Source: CAYTEO01 sp964436825
GTDB lineage: Bacteria > Krumholzibacteriota > Krumholzibacteriia > LZORAL124-64-63
DNA length: 17,362 nt
NCBI GenBank assembly: GCA_964436825.1
Contig: CAYTEO010000051.1
Coordinates: forward strand, 1-17,362
Direction of reading: 5' to 3'
Position 1 is the first letter of the stretch, and every line of letters begins with the position of its first letter. The notes under the pieces were generated by a model. The model did not search any database. It saw only the letters and a program-made list of their open reading frames with translations, and had not been told where the DNA came from. Made by a program: the position numbers and the translations under genes. Below, one piece after another: positions 1 through 8,363 of the stretch.

Positions 1-102
1 GTATAACCGATCAGGGTCTGCGATCAATCCACAACGACGAGATGTTTGGCGCATTCGATGCGTCGAGTATAACCGATCAGGGTCTGCGATCAATCCATAA
101 CC
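1..102. CRISPR. Two-copy 35-nt direct repeat, possible end of a CRISPR array
   Basis: The sequence beginning GTATAACCGATCAGGGTCTG occurs at 1 and again at 67. The copies are identical for 31 nt (1-31 and 67-97) and agree at 34 of 35 positions (1-35 and 67-101). The DNA between them (36-66) is unrelated to the repeat. The unit is clearly less GC-rich than the surrounding coding DNA. A 66-bp period fits a 36-nt repeat with a 30-nt spacer (common in type II arrays) or a 31-32-nt repeat with a 34-35-nt spacer (seen in type I-C). The second copy lies about 20 bp beyond the stop of the protease gene, with no room for an AT-rich leader, so this would be the leader-distal end. Only two copies are visible and no cas gene is in the window, so a plain tandem duplication remains possible. 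Confidence 0.5.
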
Positions 103-120
103 GTAATATTACCCACGACC

Positions 121-3100
121 CTACCTGGCCAACACCACCTTCCTCGTCTCCACCGTCTCGCCCGCCTCCAGCCGCACCAGGTACGTCCCCCCGGCCACGC
201 CCCGCCCGGCGTCGTCGCGTCCGTCCCAGGTCGCGCGGTGTGCGCCGGCCGGCAGCTCGCGCCCGGCCAGCAACCGCCGCACCAGCCGGCCGCGCAGGTC
301 GAAGACCTCCAGCCGCGGCGCGCAGGGGCGGGCCAGGACGAAGCGGATCTCCGCACGCGGGTTGAACGGGTTGGGATGGACGCCGACCAGCCGCGTCGAC
401 GGCGGCACGGCGCCGGGGACGGCGGTCCCGTCCTGGACCGTCGTCAGCAGCAGCCGCCACTCCTCCAGCGACCCGGTGTCGTTGCCCACGTGGTCGGCCA
501 CCCGCAGGGTCCAGGTGCCGGCCGGCAGCTCGCCGACCAGGTCGTCCAGGGAGCCGGGACCGTCCACGGCCAGGCTGTCGGGGTAGAGGCCGACGATGTC
601 GTCCGCGCTGCCGCCGCTGCGGTCGTGGAGGCGGACCGTCGTGCCGGCCGGCGAGACCAGTTCCACGGTCAGGTCCCCGATCCAGGTGTGACGGATCTCC
701 ACGCCGACGGCGACCTCCGAGAGGGCGCCCAGGGACGGGACCTCCACCGTGGAGACGATGCCGGCGGGATCGTCGTCGGGGATGGGCAGCGACGGCGTCG
801 CCGTGAAGACCGTGAGCAGCACGGGCTGGAGGTAGAGGTCGGCGTCGGCGAGCTGCTCCCCCTCGGCCAGGGTCACCGTCTGGCGGGCGCGGGAGAGACC
901 GTCTGCCGTCGCCTCGACGACGTAGGTGCCGGGATAGAGGTCGGTGAAGGCGTACGCGCCGTCGGGACCGGTGGTCACCGTGTCGCCGGCCGAGATCCGG
1001 ACCGTCGCCCCCTCGACCGGGGTCGGCAGTCCGCCGGCCGCCAGCCAGACCCGGCCGGCCAGCGAGGCCGTCGGTGTCCCCTGGTCGGCGGTGAACCAGG
1101 CGGCCACGTTCTCCACCAGGTCGCGGGCCACCGCCTGGTCGGCCAGCGCCGCCAGGTTGAAGGCCAGCACGACGATCTGACCCGAGGCGGGAGCCGTGTC
1201 GTCGTCGTAGGCCAGGATCCCCGCCGCGCCGGCGTAGCCTGCCGTCTCGTACAGGAGCGTCGCGTCGGCCGCGGGGGTGACGGCGTCCTGGTCCCCGTAG
1301 GCCGAGTAGTCCAGGGGCAGGACCTGGGGCAGCACGTGAGGCGTCGTCACCAGGGGATGCGTCGCCGCCCCGGCGACGAGCTGCAGCTCGCCGGCGCTGT
1401 CGCCCCGCCAGGCGGTGGCGTGCAGGACATCGGCGGCGAACACCGCGTAGCCGGGCGTCGACAGGGCGTCGAATCCGGTCTCCCCTCCCTCGACCAGCAG
1501 CTTGCCGCCGCCGTCGACCCACTGCTCCACCAGGGCGCGCAGCGGCGCGGAGACCACCGGGTCGGTGTTGGCGCCGCTGGCGAGGACGACGAACTGCTTG
1601 CCGGCGAAGTCGTCCTCCTGGAGCTGCTCCACGGTGACGAGGTCGGTCACGTAGCCGGCCGCGTTCAACCAGGCGGCGATGTCCCCCGGGGAGTCGGCCG
1701 CCGCCGCGGCGGCCGCCGGCTGGAGCGTCTTGTCGGGTCCGGGCTTGGGCGGCGCGCTCCCGGCCGCCTTCGCCACGCCCGTGTCGTCGATGACCAGGGC
1801 CAGGCCCAGGGCGTCGATGACGGCGAAGACGTGCGGGCCGCTGGTCGTCGCGTTGGGGTCGGCGGCCGTGTCCACGGCCCGCACCGTATAGACGATCGTG
1901 TCGCCCACCGCCACGCCCGACACGTCCAGCGGGAACGGCGCCGCGTAGGTGTCGTCCCCCTGCGGCACGAGCGCGAAGTCCGCCTGGGGCGTCCCGTCCA
2001 GGCTCCAGGCGACGGTCACCGCGGCGACGGCGATGTTGTCGGTGGCCGCAGCGACGACCGTGGGCGGCCAGGCCAGCAGCGGCTGGTCGGACAGCGGCGC
2101 GTGGGTCAGCGTCGGCGGCGTCAGGTCGGGACCGACGTGGAAGCCGTACGTCGCGGCGGGTGCGGTGGCGGGATCGGTGACGACGATCCCCAGCGAGTCG
2201 CCGGCCGACAGGTAGTACTCCACATCACTGCCGGGGGGCTGGCCGGGGATCGCCGCCGTGAAGGTGTCCCCGCCCGCCGGGGCCAGCGGGACCTGCTGCC
2301 AGGCCCCGCCGTCGACGCGCCAGGACAGCAGCAGCGCGGCGGCGTCCAGCGGTGCCCGGTCGGTGACGGCACAGGTCACGGTGTAGGGACCGGTCGTGTC
2401 CTCGGTATCGCCCAGCGGCGCGTGCGCGAGCGTCGGGCCCCAGTAGTGGACCGCCGCCGCCGCGTTGACGATCCCCCAGCCGTAGTCGTTGTCCGGCGCG
2501 TCGGCCCGGCTGGCGGTCTGCCGCAGCGCCTCGCGCACCTGCACGGGCGACAGGCCGGGCGCGCGGCAGAGCACCAGGGCCGCCACGCCGGCGGTCAGGG
2601 GGCAGGAGAACGACGTGCCCGAGGCGGTGGTGTAGGCGGTGTCGTCGTTGGGATCGACGACGGCATCGCCGCTGCCCAGGGCCGCCACGTCGGGCTTGAT
2701 CCGCCCGTCGGCCGTCGGCCCCGGCGAGGAGAACGTCGTGTAGGTGCCCGAGATCGTCACCGCGCCGACGGCGATGACGCTGTCCCCGTCGGCGGGTGCG
2801 ATGATGTGGTCCCAGCTCGACCCGCGCTCGTTGCCGGCCGAGTTGACCACGACGATCCCCTTGCCCACCGCCCGGTCGGCGGCGATGGTGCAGGCGGCCG
2901 TGTTGCCGTCCATGTCGTCGAAGACGTACCAGTCCAGGTAGCCCAGGGAGCTGGAGACCACGTCGACCCCCTGGCTGTCCAGCCACTCGATCCCGGCCAC
3001 CCAGTTGTCCTCCTCGAACGGCTCCTCGGTGGAGACGTCCTCGGTGCGGGCCAGGACGACCTCGGCCCCGAAGGCCGGACCGACCAGCTTGCCCGGCAGG

Positions 3101-3912
3101 TCGGCCATGATCGTCGAGAGGGTCATGGTGCCGTGCTCGTGGGCATTGACCGGATCGCCCGGCTCGGTATCGACGTTCCCGTCGTTGCCCACGAAATCCC
3201 AGGCGGCCACCACCGTCAGGCCGGCCAGCGCCTCGTGTCCGGTGTGGAACCCGCTGTCCAGCATCCCGATCCGCACCCCCTGGCCGGTGTACCCCTCCTC
3301 GTGCACCGGCGGCACGCCGATCTGCTCGAGCTGGGCCAGGGAGTTGCCGTAGTCGATGCTCCAGGCGTCCTTGGCAGCCCGCAGCTCCCGGTTGCGCGCG
3401 GCGACGGCGGCCGCCTCCCCCGGTTCCGTCGGCAGCGGCCGGCGGCGGGCCTTGCCCACCAGCCAGACGCGGCGGACGAACGGCAGCCGGGCGATGGCGC
3501 GCACCTGGTCGGGTGTGGCGTCCCAGCTGGCGGCGTTGAGCCAGCGGCTCTGCCGCCGCAGGCGGGCGCCGGTGGCGGCGACGGCCGCCAGGTAGCGGGG
3601 CGACGGCGGCAGGTCGCTCGCGTCGACCAGCCGGTCGCGACCGGCGCGGGCCCGGCGGCGGCGGGCGTGGTCGTCCAGTCCCTGCTCCAGCCTCGCCAGG
3701 GCCCGCTGCAGCCCGGCGTCGTCCAGTCCCCGGTCGGTGAAGGCCACCCAGACGCTCAGCCGGCCATCGCTCCCCACGGCGGGACCGCCCTGCTCCAGCA
3801 CGCGGGCGAGGGTCGCCGAGACGACAGGTCCGGCGTCCCGCGCCGCGGCGGCGGCGAGGCACGGCAGCAACAGGAGCAGGGCGGCCAGGACGGAGCGGCG
3901 ACGGGACGGCAT
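121..3912 (-). CDS. Secreted multidomain subtilisin-like (S8) serine protease with P-domain and FlgD-Ig/T9SS-type C-terminal domain
   Basis: This is an exported endopeptidase of 1263 residues. The ATG at 3912 is chosen because GGAGG lies 6 nt upstream and the protein then opens with a signal peptide (MPSRRRS, then a Leu/Ala-rich core to about residue 24). The open frame runs further upstream, but that part is not protein-like. Residues 30-155 resemble an inhibitory propeptide. The S8 catalytic domain spans about 195-460, with Asp219 (MLDSG), His260 (HGT), oxyanion Asn361 (SAGNE) and Ser434 (GTSFSCP). Then come Ig-like segments (about 465-699), a class-I-amidotransferase-like Rossmann region (about 700-945), a carboxypeptidase regulatory-like domain (946-1029), a proprotein-convertase P-domain (1030-1161) and a C-terminal domain with HPNPFNP and GTYLVRL (1162-1263). 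The last module is the type that anchors or sorts secreted proteins in FCB-group bacteria. Catalytic assignment is firm, while the exact substrate and secretion route are unknown. The gene stands alone, divergent from the phospholipase gene. Confidence 0.93.
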   Translation of the reverse strand: MPSRRRSVLAALLLLLPCLAAAAARDAGPVVSATLARVLEQGGPAVGSDGRLSVWVAFTDRGLDDAGLQRALARLEQGLDDHARRRRARAGRDRLVDASDLPPSPRYLAAVAATGARLRRQSRWLNAASWDATPDQVRAIARLPFVRRVWLVGKARRRPLPTEPGEAAAVAARNRELRAAKDAWSIDYGNSLAQLEQIGVPPVHEEGYTGQGVRIGMLDSGFHTGHEALAGLTVVAAWDFVGNDGNVDTEPGDPVNAHEHGTMTLSTIMADLPGKLVGPAFGAEVVLARTEDVSTEEPFEEDNWVAGIEWLDSQGVDVVSSSLGYLDWYVFDDMDGNTAACTIAADRAVGKGIVVVNSAGNERGSSWDHIIAPADGDSVIAVGAVTISGTYTTFSSPGPTADGRIKPDVAALGSGDAVVDPNDDTAYTTASGTSFSCPLTAGVAALVLCRAPGLSPVQVREALRQTASRADAPDNDYGWGIVNAAAAVHYWGPTLAHAPLGDTEDTTGPYTVTCAVTDRAPLDAAALLLSWRVDGGAWQQVPLAPAGGDTFTAAIPGQPPGSDVEYYLSAGDSLGIVVTDPATAPAATYGFHVGPDLTPPTLTHAPLSDQPLLAWPPTVVAAATDNIAVAAVTVAWSLDGTPQADFALVPQGDDTYAAPFPLDVSGVAVGDTIVYTVRAVDTAADPNATTSGPHVFAVIDALGLALVIDDTGVAKAAGSAPPKPGPDKTLQPAAAAAAADSPGDIAAWLNAAGYVTDLVTVEQLQEDDFAGKQFVVLASGANTDPVVSAPLRALVEQWVDGGGKLLVEGGETGFDALSTPGYAVFAADVLHATAWRGDSAGELQLVAGAATHPLVTTPHVLPQVLPLDYSAYGDQDAVTPAADATLLYETAGYAGAAGILAYDDDTAPASGQIVVLAFNLAALADQAVARDLVENVAAWFTADQGTPTASLAGRVWLAAGGLPTPVEGATVRISAGDTVTTGPDGAYAFTDLYPGTYVVEATADGLSRARQTVTLAEGEQLADADLYLQPVLLTVFTATPSLPIPDDDPAGIVSTVEVPSLGALSEVAVGVEIRHTWIGDLTVELVSPAGTTVRLHDRSGGSADDIVGLYPDSLAVDGPGSLDDLVGELPAGTWTLRVADHVGNDTGSLEEWRLLLTTVQDGTAVPGAVPPSTRLVGVHPNPFNPRAEIRFVLARPCAPRLEVFDLRGRLVRRLLAGRELPAGAHRATWDGRDDAGRGVAGGTYLVRLEAGETVETRKVVLAR

Positions 3913-3979
3913 GACGGACCTCCCGGGACAGGCAGGGCAGGGGCGGGCCCGCCGTAAAGAAACGGTTCGGGACACCGGA

Positions 3980-4009
3980 AGCATACAGTAGAATGCACCG
4001 GCGTTGCAA
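3980..4009 (-). promoter_or_regulatory. Weak candidate promoter for the S8 protease gene
   Basis: On the minus strand, TTGCAA (4004-4009) and TATGCT (3980-3985) are separated by 18 nt in the 127-bp divergent spacer. Each matches 4 of 6 sigma-70 consensus bases. The predicted start would give a leader of about 60 nt before the ATG at 3912. The spacer is the only relatively AT-rich DNA here, but the match is weak. Confidence 0.25.
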
Positions 4010-4039
4010 ACGACACCCTGATCAGGACGGGAGAGGACG

Positions 4040-4987
4040 ATGGCAGCCGACGACGGACCGACCATCGGGCTGGCCCTGGGCAGCGGCGGCGCGCGGGGAC
4101 TGGCCCACGCCGGCGTGCTGCAGGCCCTGGAGGAGGAAGGGCTGCGCCCCGACGTCATCGCCGGGACGAGCATGGGCGCCATCGTCGGCGGCCTCTACGC
4201 CGAGACCGCCGACGCCGAGGAGACCTGGCGCCGTCTCGCCCGCTTCGCCGGGGACCCCGAGTTCCAGGAGACCTGGGCCCCCTTCATCCCCCGCGGCGGC
4301 CAGGACGAGAACGGCAACCTCCTGCACAACATCATGGACGGGGTCATGCGCAAGTTCATGGCCATCCGCACGGCCACCCGCCCCGCCCTGGTCGACGCCG
4401 AGAGGTTGCTCGCCCCGCTGCGCACCATGTTCCGGGCCCGCAGCTTCGCGGACCTGAAGCTGCCGTTCTCCGCCGTGGGCATCGACCTGATCTCGGGGGA
4501 AAAGGTGGTGTTCCGGGAAGGGGACCTCCTGGAGGCGATCTATGCCAGCAGCGCCATCCCCGGGATCTTCCCGCCGGTGGACAGGGACGGCCGGCTGATC
4601 GTCGACGGCGGCGCGCCGTTCCACGTCCCCATCAACACCTGCCGGGAGCTGGGAGCCGACATGGTCGTGGCCGTCGACATCCCCATCTACCAGCCCCCCG
4701 CTCCCGTCTACAGGACCGGACTGGACATGATCATGCGCAGCGGCGCCCTGGCCCGGATGCGCCTGGACCGGTTCGTCCTGGACCAGGCCGACCTGGTCGT
4801 CCGGCCCGACGTGGCCGACCACCACTGGGCCGATTTCCGCAGCGCCGAGGCCTGCCGCCTGATCGGATACCGCGCCGGCCGCGAGGCCGTCCCCGCCCTG
4901 CGCGAGCTGCTGGCCGCGGCCCGTCGCCCCCGCTGGCGGCGCTGGCTCGCTGCCGCCCTGCGGGCGACACGACCGGCGCCACCATGA
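4040..4987 (+). CDS. Patatin-like phospholipase (RssA/YchK-type)
   Basis: A 315-residue serine lipid hydrolase with a Ser-Asp dyad, expected to cleave acyl chains from phospholipids or related esters at or near the membrane. The glycine-rich oxyanion motif GSGGARG is at residues 14-20. The nucleophile elbow GTSMG carries Ser44, and the catalytic Asp189 sits in the DGG motif. The C-terminal region, with VRPDV and an IGYRAG segment (about 254-280), matches the bacterial RssA/YchK branch. The ATG at 4040 follows a good ribosome site (GGGAGAGG), and the length is normal for the family. No signal peptide is seen, so it is probably cytoplasmic or peripheral. It is a single-gene unit divergent from the protease and ends in the hairpin at 5081. 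The physiological substrate cannot be read from the sequence. Confidence 0.92.
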   Translation: MAADDGPTIGLALGSGGARGLAHAGVLQALEEEGLRPDVIAGTSMGAIVGGLYAETADAEETWRRLARFAGDPEFQETWAPFIPRGGQDENGNLLHNIMDGVMRKFMAIRTATRPALVDAERLLAPLRTMFRARSFADLKLPFSAVGIDLISGEKVVFREGDLLEAIYASSAIPGIFPPVDRDGRLIVDGGAPFHVPINTCRELGADMVVAVDIPIYQPPAPVYRTGLDMIMRSGALARMRLDRFVLDQADLVVRPDVADHHWADFRSAEACRLIGYRAGREAVPALRELLAAARRPRWRRWLAAALRATRPAPP

Positions 4988-5080
4988 CAATCTCCAGCGC
5001 TTGAACGAGAGCGCCCCCGGGCTGGATCTCGTCGTGCTGGGCGTGGCCCGGTCCTGGTGACCCGGGAGGGGAACAACGAC

Positions 5081-5109
5081 GACGCGGCACCCCGGCGGGG
5101 CGCCGCGTC
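5081..5109. terminator. GC-rich hairpin between convergent genes
   Basis: GACGCGGC (5081-5088) pairs perfectly with GCCGCGTC (5102-5109). The 13-nt loop contains a further CCCC/GGGG pairing. It lies about 95 nt after the phospholipase stop and 30 nt beyond the rubrerythrin-like gene stop, so it could serve both transcripts. No long T-run follows on the plus strand. On the minus strand GTTGTT follows, making a weak tail. Confidence 0.6.
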
Positions 5110-5138
5110 TCCGTTCCGTGGCGGACGATCCGCGCCGG

Positions 5139-5648
5139 CTACATGGGCGAGAAGCCCTGGTCGGCCCAGTAGGCGTCCTGGAGCATCCGTTCCAGATCCT
5201 TGAGCTGCTCCAGGTGGCCCACCTCCCACTCGCTCAACCAGGTGAACAGCTGCTTCAGGTCCGGATCCTCGGCCTGTTCCGCCTGTTCCTTGTAGTACTG
5301 GATGGCCCGGTTCTCCAGGTCGCAGCCGATGCTGATGACGGCCAGCTCGAACTTGCCCCGCTTGAGCGACTTGCGGAACTCGTCGTCGATGACGTGGCCG
5401 GCGCCGTGGTCGACCTCCGCGGGGTGGACGTCCGACAGGTCGATCCGTCCCTCCTCCAGCAGGTTCCGGTACTGGGCCTCCAGCAGGGCCATGTGCTCGC
5501 TCTCGTCGTCGGCCAGGTCCTGGAACAGGGCCTTGGCCGCGGGATCCTGGGTGGTCACGGCGGCATGGGAGTAGAGCTGCTGACCCTTGATCTCGGTCAT
5601 GATGGCGTCCTTGATGGCCTGGACCATCCGTCCCACTCTCTCGTCCAT
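5139..5648 (-). CDS. Rubrerythrin-like ferritin-fold diiron protein
   Basis: A 169-residue four-helix-bundle protein of the ferritin/rubrerythrin superfamily, likely a cytoplasmic peroxide-scavenging or iron-binding protein. Two ExxH motifs are visible, Glu49-His52 (in DDESEHM) and Glu142-His145 (in EWEVGH). With Glu19 and Glu112 they make up the expected diiron ligand set. There is no C-terminal rubredoxin CxxC domain, so electron delivery would need a separate partner. The ATG at 5648 has a strong ribosome site (AAGGAGAG). It starts 34 bp after mlaD ends on the same strand, so it may be the last cistron of the mla transcript. The exact reaction is not determined by sequence. Confidence 0.85.
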   Translation of the reverse strand: MDERVGRMVQAIKDAIMTEIKGQQLYSHAAVTTQDPAAKALFQDLADDESEHMALLEAQYRNLLEEGRIDLSDVHPAEVDHGAGHVIDDEFRKSLKRGKFELAVISIGCDLENRAIQYYKEQAEQAEDPDLKQLFTWLSEWEVGHLEQLKDLERMLQDAYWADQGFSPM

Positions 5649-5682
5649 CGGTCTCTCCTTGGACTGCCGGCGGTGCCGGCTC

Positions 5683-6579
5683 CTAGAACACGCTCACCTT
5701 GAAGTAGCGCTTGGGTCGCGCCTTGACGTCCTCGATCAGGTCCTTGACGGCCACGAGCGTCGACTCGGCCAGGGCGTAGAGGGAGTCGTCGGCCAGGATC
5801 CGGCCCGCCGTCCCCTTGCCGGCCTGCAGGTCCGCGGCGATGGCGGCCAGGGTCGCCGTCGCCTCCAGCAGGGTCACCGCCAGGCTGTCGGCACGGACCA
5901 GGGTCCGGTCGGCGTCGCCGAGGGTCGTCCCCAGCAGGCTGTCGGGGCCGACGAGGGTCTGCCTGATGGCCCGGTTCGTCACGCGCAGCTCGCGCACCAG
6001 GGAGGTCAGCTCCGGCGACAGGGTCTCGGTGGTCTCCTTGAGCGTCGACAGGGCCGCGCGGGTGTCGTCCAGGGCACCGCCGACCCGGTCGCCGCGCCGC
6101 AGCTCGGCGACGAGCTCACGCAGCTCGACGGTCAGCGCCTTCGCCTCCTTGATCATGTCGGCTCCGTCGGCGGCCATGGCCATCATGTCCGCCTGCTGGA
6201 TCCCCTGGAAGACGTACCCGTCCGGCGCCGGCTCCCCCTCCCCGGGGTCGATCTCCACGAGCCGGTCGCCGACGATCCCCTGGCTCATCAGCTGGACGCG
6301 GGCGTTGCGGGTCAGGGGCATCTCCTTGTCGACGTAGAAGCTGACCCGGACCTTGCCCTGCATCACGGTCAGGCCCTCGACCGTGCCGGCCTTGATGCCC
6401 CGGACCTGGACCCGGTCGTGGAGCTTCAGTCCGCCCACCGACGCAAAGTCGGCCTGGTAGTGCAGGACCGAGCCCGCGACACGGACCTGCTGGAACCACA
6501 GCACGCCCCAGATCAGCACCGCGGCGCCGATCAGCACCGCGATCCCCACCTGCAGTTCCCGCCTGGTATACCTGTTCAT
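5683..6579 (-). CDS. mlaD: MlaD-type MCE-domain phospholipid-transport protein
   Basis: The substrate-binding, MCE-domain subunit of an Mla lipid ABC transporter, 298 residues, anchored in the inner membrane and projecting into the periplasm. One transmembrane segment spans about residues 11-32. The MCE domain spans about 37-125, with the typical core VQVRGIKAGTVEGL (58-70) and a GIVGDRLVEI strand (101-110). Residues 140-250 are helical and form the long tail common in MCE proteins. The end (GKGTAGRILADDSLY, 254-268, then PKRYFKVSVF) resembles MCE proteins of FCB-group bacteria. It follows mlaF by 33 bp. No mlaB or mlaC lies in this cluster. In known systems MlaD forms a hexamer through which lipids pass between the membranes. 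Confidence 0.92.
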   Translation of the reverse strand: MNRYTRRELQVGIAVLIGAAVLIWGVLWFQQVRVAGSVLHYQADFASVGGLKLHDRVQVRGIKAGTVEGLTVMQGKVRVSFYVDKEMPLTRNARVQLMSQGIVGDRLVEIDPGEGEPAPDGYVFQGIQQADMMAMAADGADMIKEAKALTVELRELVAELRRGDRVGGALDDTRAALSTLKETTETLSPELTSLVRELRVTNRAIRQTLVGPDSLLGTTLGDADRTLVRADSLAVTLLEATATLAAIAADLQAGKGTAGRILADDSLYALAESTLVAVKDLIEDVKARPKRYFKVSVF

Positions 6580-6612
6580 GCGGTTCCCTCGCGCTGTCCC
6601 GGCGGACCGGGC

Positions 6613-7419
6613 TCAGAAGACGGACAGCGGCCCCTGCGCGCTGCCCTCGATGAACTGGCGGACGACCGGGTCGTCGGTCTCCCGGGTCGCCTCCACGGTG
6701 TCCTCGTAGATGATCCGTCCCTGGTGCAGCATGGCGATCCGGTCGGCCACCTTGAACGCGCTGGCCATGTCGTGGGTCACGACGATGGAGGTGACGTTCA
6801 ACTCCCGCTGCAGCTGGATGATCAGGTCGTTGATCGCGTCGGACGTGATCGGGTCCAGCCCCGTGGTCGGCTCGTCGTAGAGGATGTAGTCGGGCTCCAT
6901 GGCGATGGCCCGCGCCAGGCCGGCCCGCTTCTTCATCCCTCCCGACAGCTCGCTGGGGAGCTTGTCCTCCACGGCCTGCAGGCCCACCTGGGCCAGGCAC
7001 TTGCAGGCCCGCATCCGGATCTCCTCCTCGCTCATGTCGAAGTGCTCCCGCAGCCCCAGGCCGATGTTCTCGCAGATCGTCATCGAGTCGAACAGGGCCG
7101 CCCCCTGGAACAGCATCCCGAACCGCTTGCGCACCTCGAACAGCTCCCGCCGGCTCAGGGAGGTCATGTCGACCCCGTCGACCCAGACCTTGCCGGTGTC
7201 GGGCTCCAGCAGCCGGACGATGTGCTTCAGCATGACCGACTTGCCCTCGCCGCTGCGGCCGATGACGACGACCGTCTCGCCCCGCCGGATGGTGAAGTCC
7301 AGCCCGTCGAGGACCTGGTTCCCCTCGAAGGCCTTGCTCACCCCCTGCAGGACGATCCCGTCGCAACGCGACGGATCTTCCAGGCAGGCCCGGCGTGCTG
7401 TCGTCGGCTCGTCGCGCAT
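6613..7419 (-). CDS. mlaF: MlaF-type ATP-binding subunit of the MCE lipid transporter
   Basis: A 268-residue cytoplasmic ABC ATPase that powers the MlaE permease. The Walker A motif is GRSGEGKS (54-61), the Q-loop glutamine is at 105, the signature is LSGGM (158-162) followed by KKRAGLARAIA, Walker B is ILYDEP (179-184) and the switch histidine is 216 (THD). The LSGGM-KKR signature and the GLDP D-loop are typical of the Mla/Mkl/Ttg2A group. The ATG at 7419 lies 9 bp after the mlaE stop, with GAGG upstream, indicating co-transcription. The first 20 residues are an extension before the core, and no better start is seen. Confidence 0.94.
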   Translation of the reverse strand: MRDEPTTARRACLEDPSRCDGIVLQGVSKAFEGNQVLDGLDFTIRRGETVVVIGRSGEGKSVMLKHIVRLLEPDTGKVWVDGVDMTSLSRRELFEVRKRFGMLFQGAALFDSMTICENIGLGLREHFDMSEEEIRMRACKCLAQVGLQAVEDKLPSELSGGMKKRAGLARAIAMEPDYILYDEPTTGLDPITSDAINDLIIQLQRELNVTSIVVTHDMASAFKVADRIAMLHQGRIIYEDTVEATRETDDPVVRQFIEGSAQGPLSVF

Positions 7420-7428
7420 GGCACCTCG

Positions 7429-8214
7429 CTAGGCGAAGATGACCTGGAACAGCAGGATGGCCAGGATGTAGTCGGCCACCAGGATGCTCAGGCAGCTGGC
7501 CACGACCGCCATCATTGTCGCGTTGCCCACCCCCTCGGCGCCGCCCCGCGTCCGGAAGCCGAAGAACAGCCCCGACAGCGCGACGATGGCGCCGAAGATG
7601 AACGACTTGACCAGGCCGCTGGCCAGGTCGCTCCCCTTGTAGAAGGTGAGCATCCCCTCCTGGAACGTCGTGTCGGTCACGCCCATGGTCACCACCGAGA
7701 CCAGGTAGCCGCTCAGGACGGCCAGGGCATCGGCGAAGACGGTCAGCACCGGCATCATCAGCATGGCGGCCAGGAAGCGCGGCAGCCCCAGGAAGCGCAT
7801 GGGGTCGATGGCCAGCATCTCCAGGGCGTCCAGCTGCTCGGTCACCTTCATCGTCCCCAGCTCGGCGGCGTAGTTGGCGCAGAGCCGGCTGCCGACGACC
7901 AGGGCCACCAGGACCGGCCCCAGCTCGATGAAGACCGACTTGGAGACGACCGCCCCCAGGTAGGACATGGGAACGTACGCCTCCATCTGGTAGACGGCCT
8001 GGACGGCGGTGACCGCCCCGACGAAGACCGAGGTCGTGATCGCCAGCGGGAGCGAGCCGATCAGCACGACGTGCATCTGCTCGCCGATCTCGTGGCGCAT
8101 CTTCCACGTGGCCGGCAGCTGCCGCAGCAGGTCGAGCAGCAGCAGCATCCCCTGGCCGACACTGGCCAGGGCCTCCAGGGCGCGACGCCCGAGTGTGGCG
8201 ATCAGACCGAGCAT
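7429..8214 (-). CDS. mlaE: MlaE-type permease of the MCE lipid transporter
   Basis: A 261-residue integral inner-membrane permease of the MlaE/YrbE family. It opens with an amphipathic N-terminal helix and has about five hydrophobic segments. The conserved cytoplasmic motif ELGTMKVTEQLDALEML is present, as is the family's C-terminal GGAEGVGNAT segment. With MlaF and MlaD it should move phospholipids between inner and outer membrane. The ATG at 8214 begins a protein of normal family length. The ribosome site is weak, and the open frame upstream of it is not protein-like. It is the first gene of the mlaEFD operon and is divergent from the small plus-strand gene at 8413. Confidence 0.92.
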   Translation of the reverse strand: MLGLIATLGRRALEALASVGQGMLLLLDLLRQLPATWKMRHEIGEQMHVVLIGSLPLAITTSVFVGAVTAVQAVYQMEAYVPMSYLGAVVSKSVFIELGPVLVALVVGSRLCANYAAELGTMKVTEQLDALEMLAIDPMRFLGLPRFLAAMLMMPVLTVFADALAVLSGYLVSVVTMGVTDTTFQEGMLTFYKGSDLASGLVKSFIFGAIVALSGLFFGFRTRGGAEGVGNATMMAVVASCLSILVADYILAILLFQVIFA

Positions 8215-8231
8215 GGTGGGCCGAAGATAGC

Positions 8232-8245
8232 CCCCGCATGCGGGG
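8232..8245. promoter_or_regulatory. 14-bp perfect palindrome upstream of mlaE
   Basis: CCCCGCATGCGGGG is a perfect palindrome 17 bp upstream of the mlaE start codon, within the 198-bp divergent spacer. It could be an operator or a hairpin in the mlaE leader that affects ribosome access. No family of regulator is recognised. Confidence 0.35.
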
Positions 8246-8363
8246 ATGTCCACACCGGGCCATCCGGTCCGGCGCCGGGACGGGCGGTCCCCGGGGGTCG
8301 TGGAGTCAACCGATCCGCCGGGTGGCCCTTCCAGGAAAAAGACGCGGGTCGCGAAAAAAAGGC

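Noticed and set aside
238..3957. Plus-strand open frame of 1239 codons opposite the protease gene
   Set aside because: It is an antisense shadow of a GC-rich gene: its composition is dominated by Arg, Gly, Val and Gln, there is no recognisable domain, and the minus-strand frame has clear catalytic motifs.
5683..6633. Both MlaD and MlaF end in Ser-Val-Phe
   Set aside because: Three residues are too few to claim a shared signal; probably chance.
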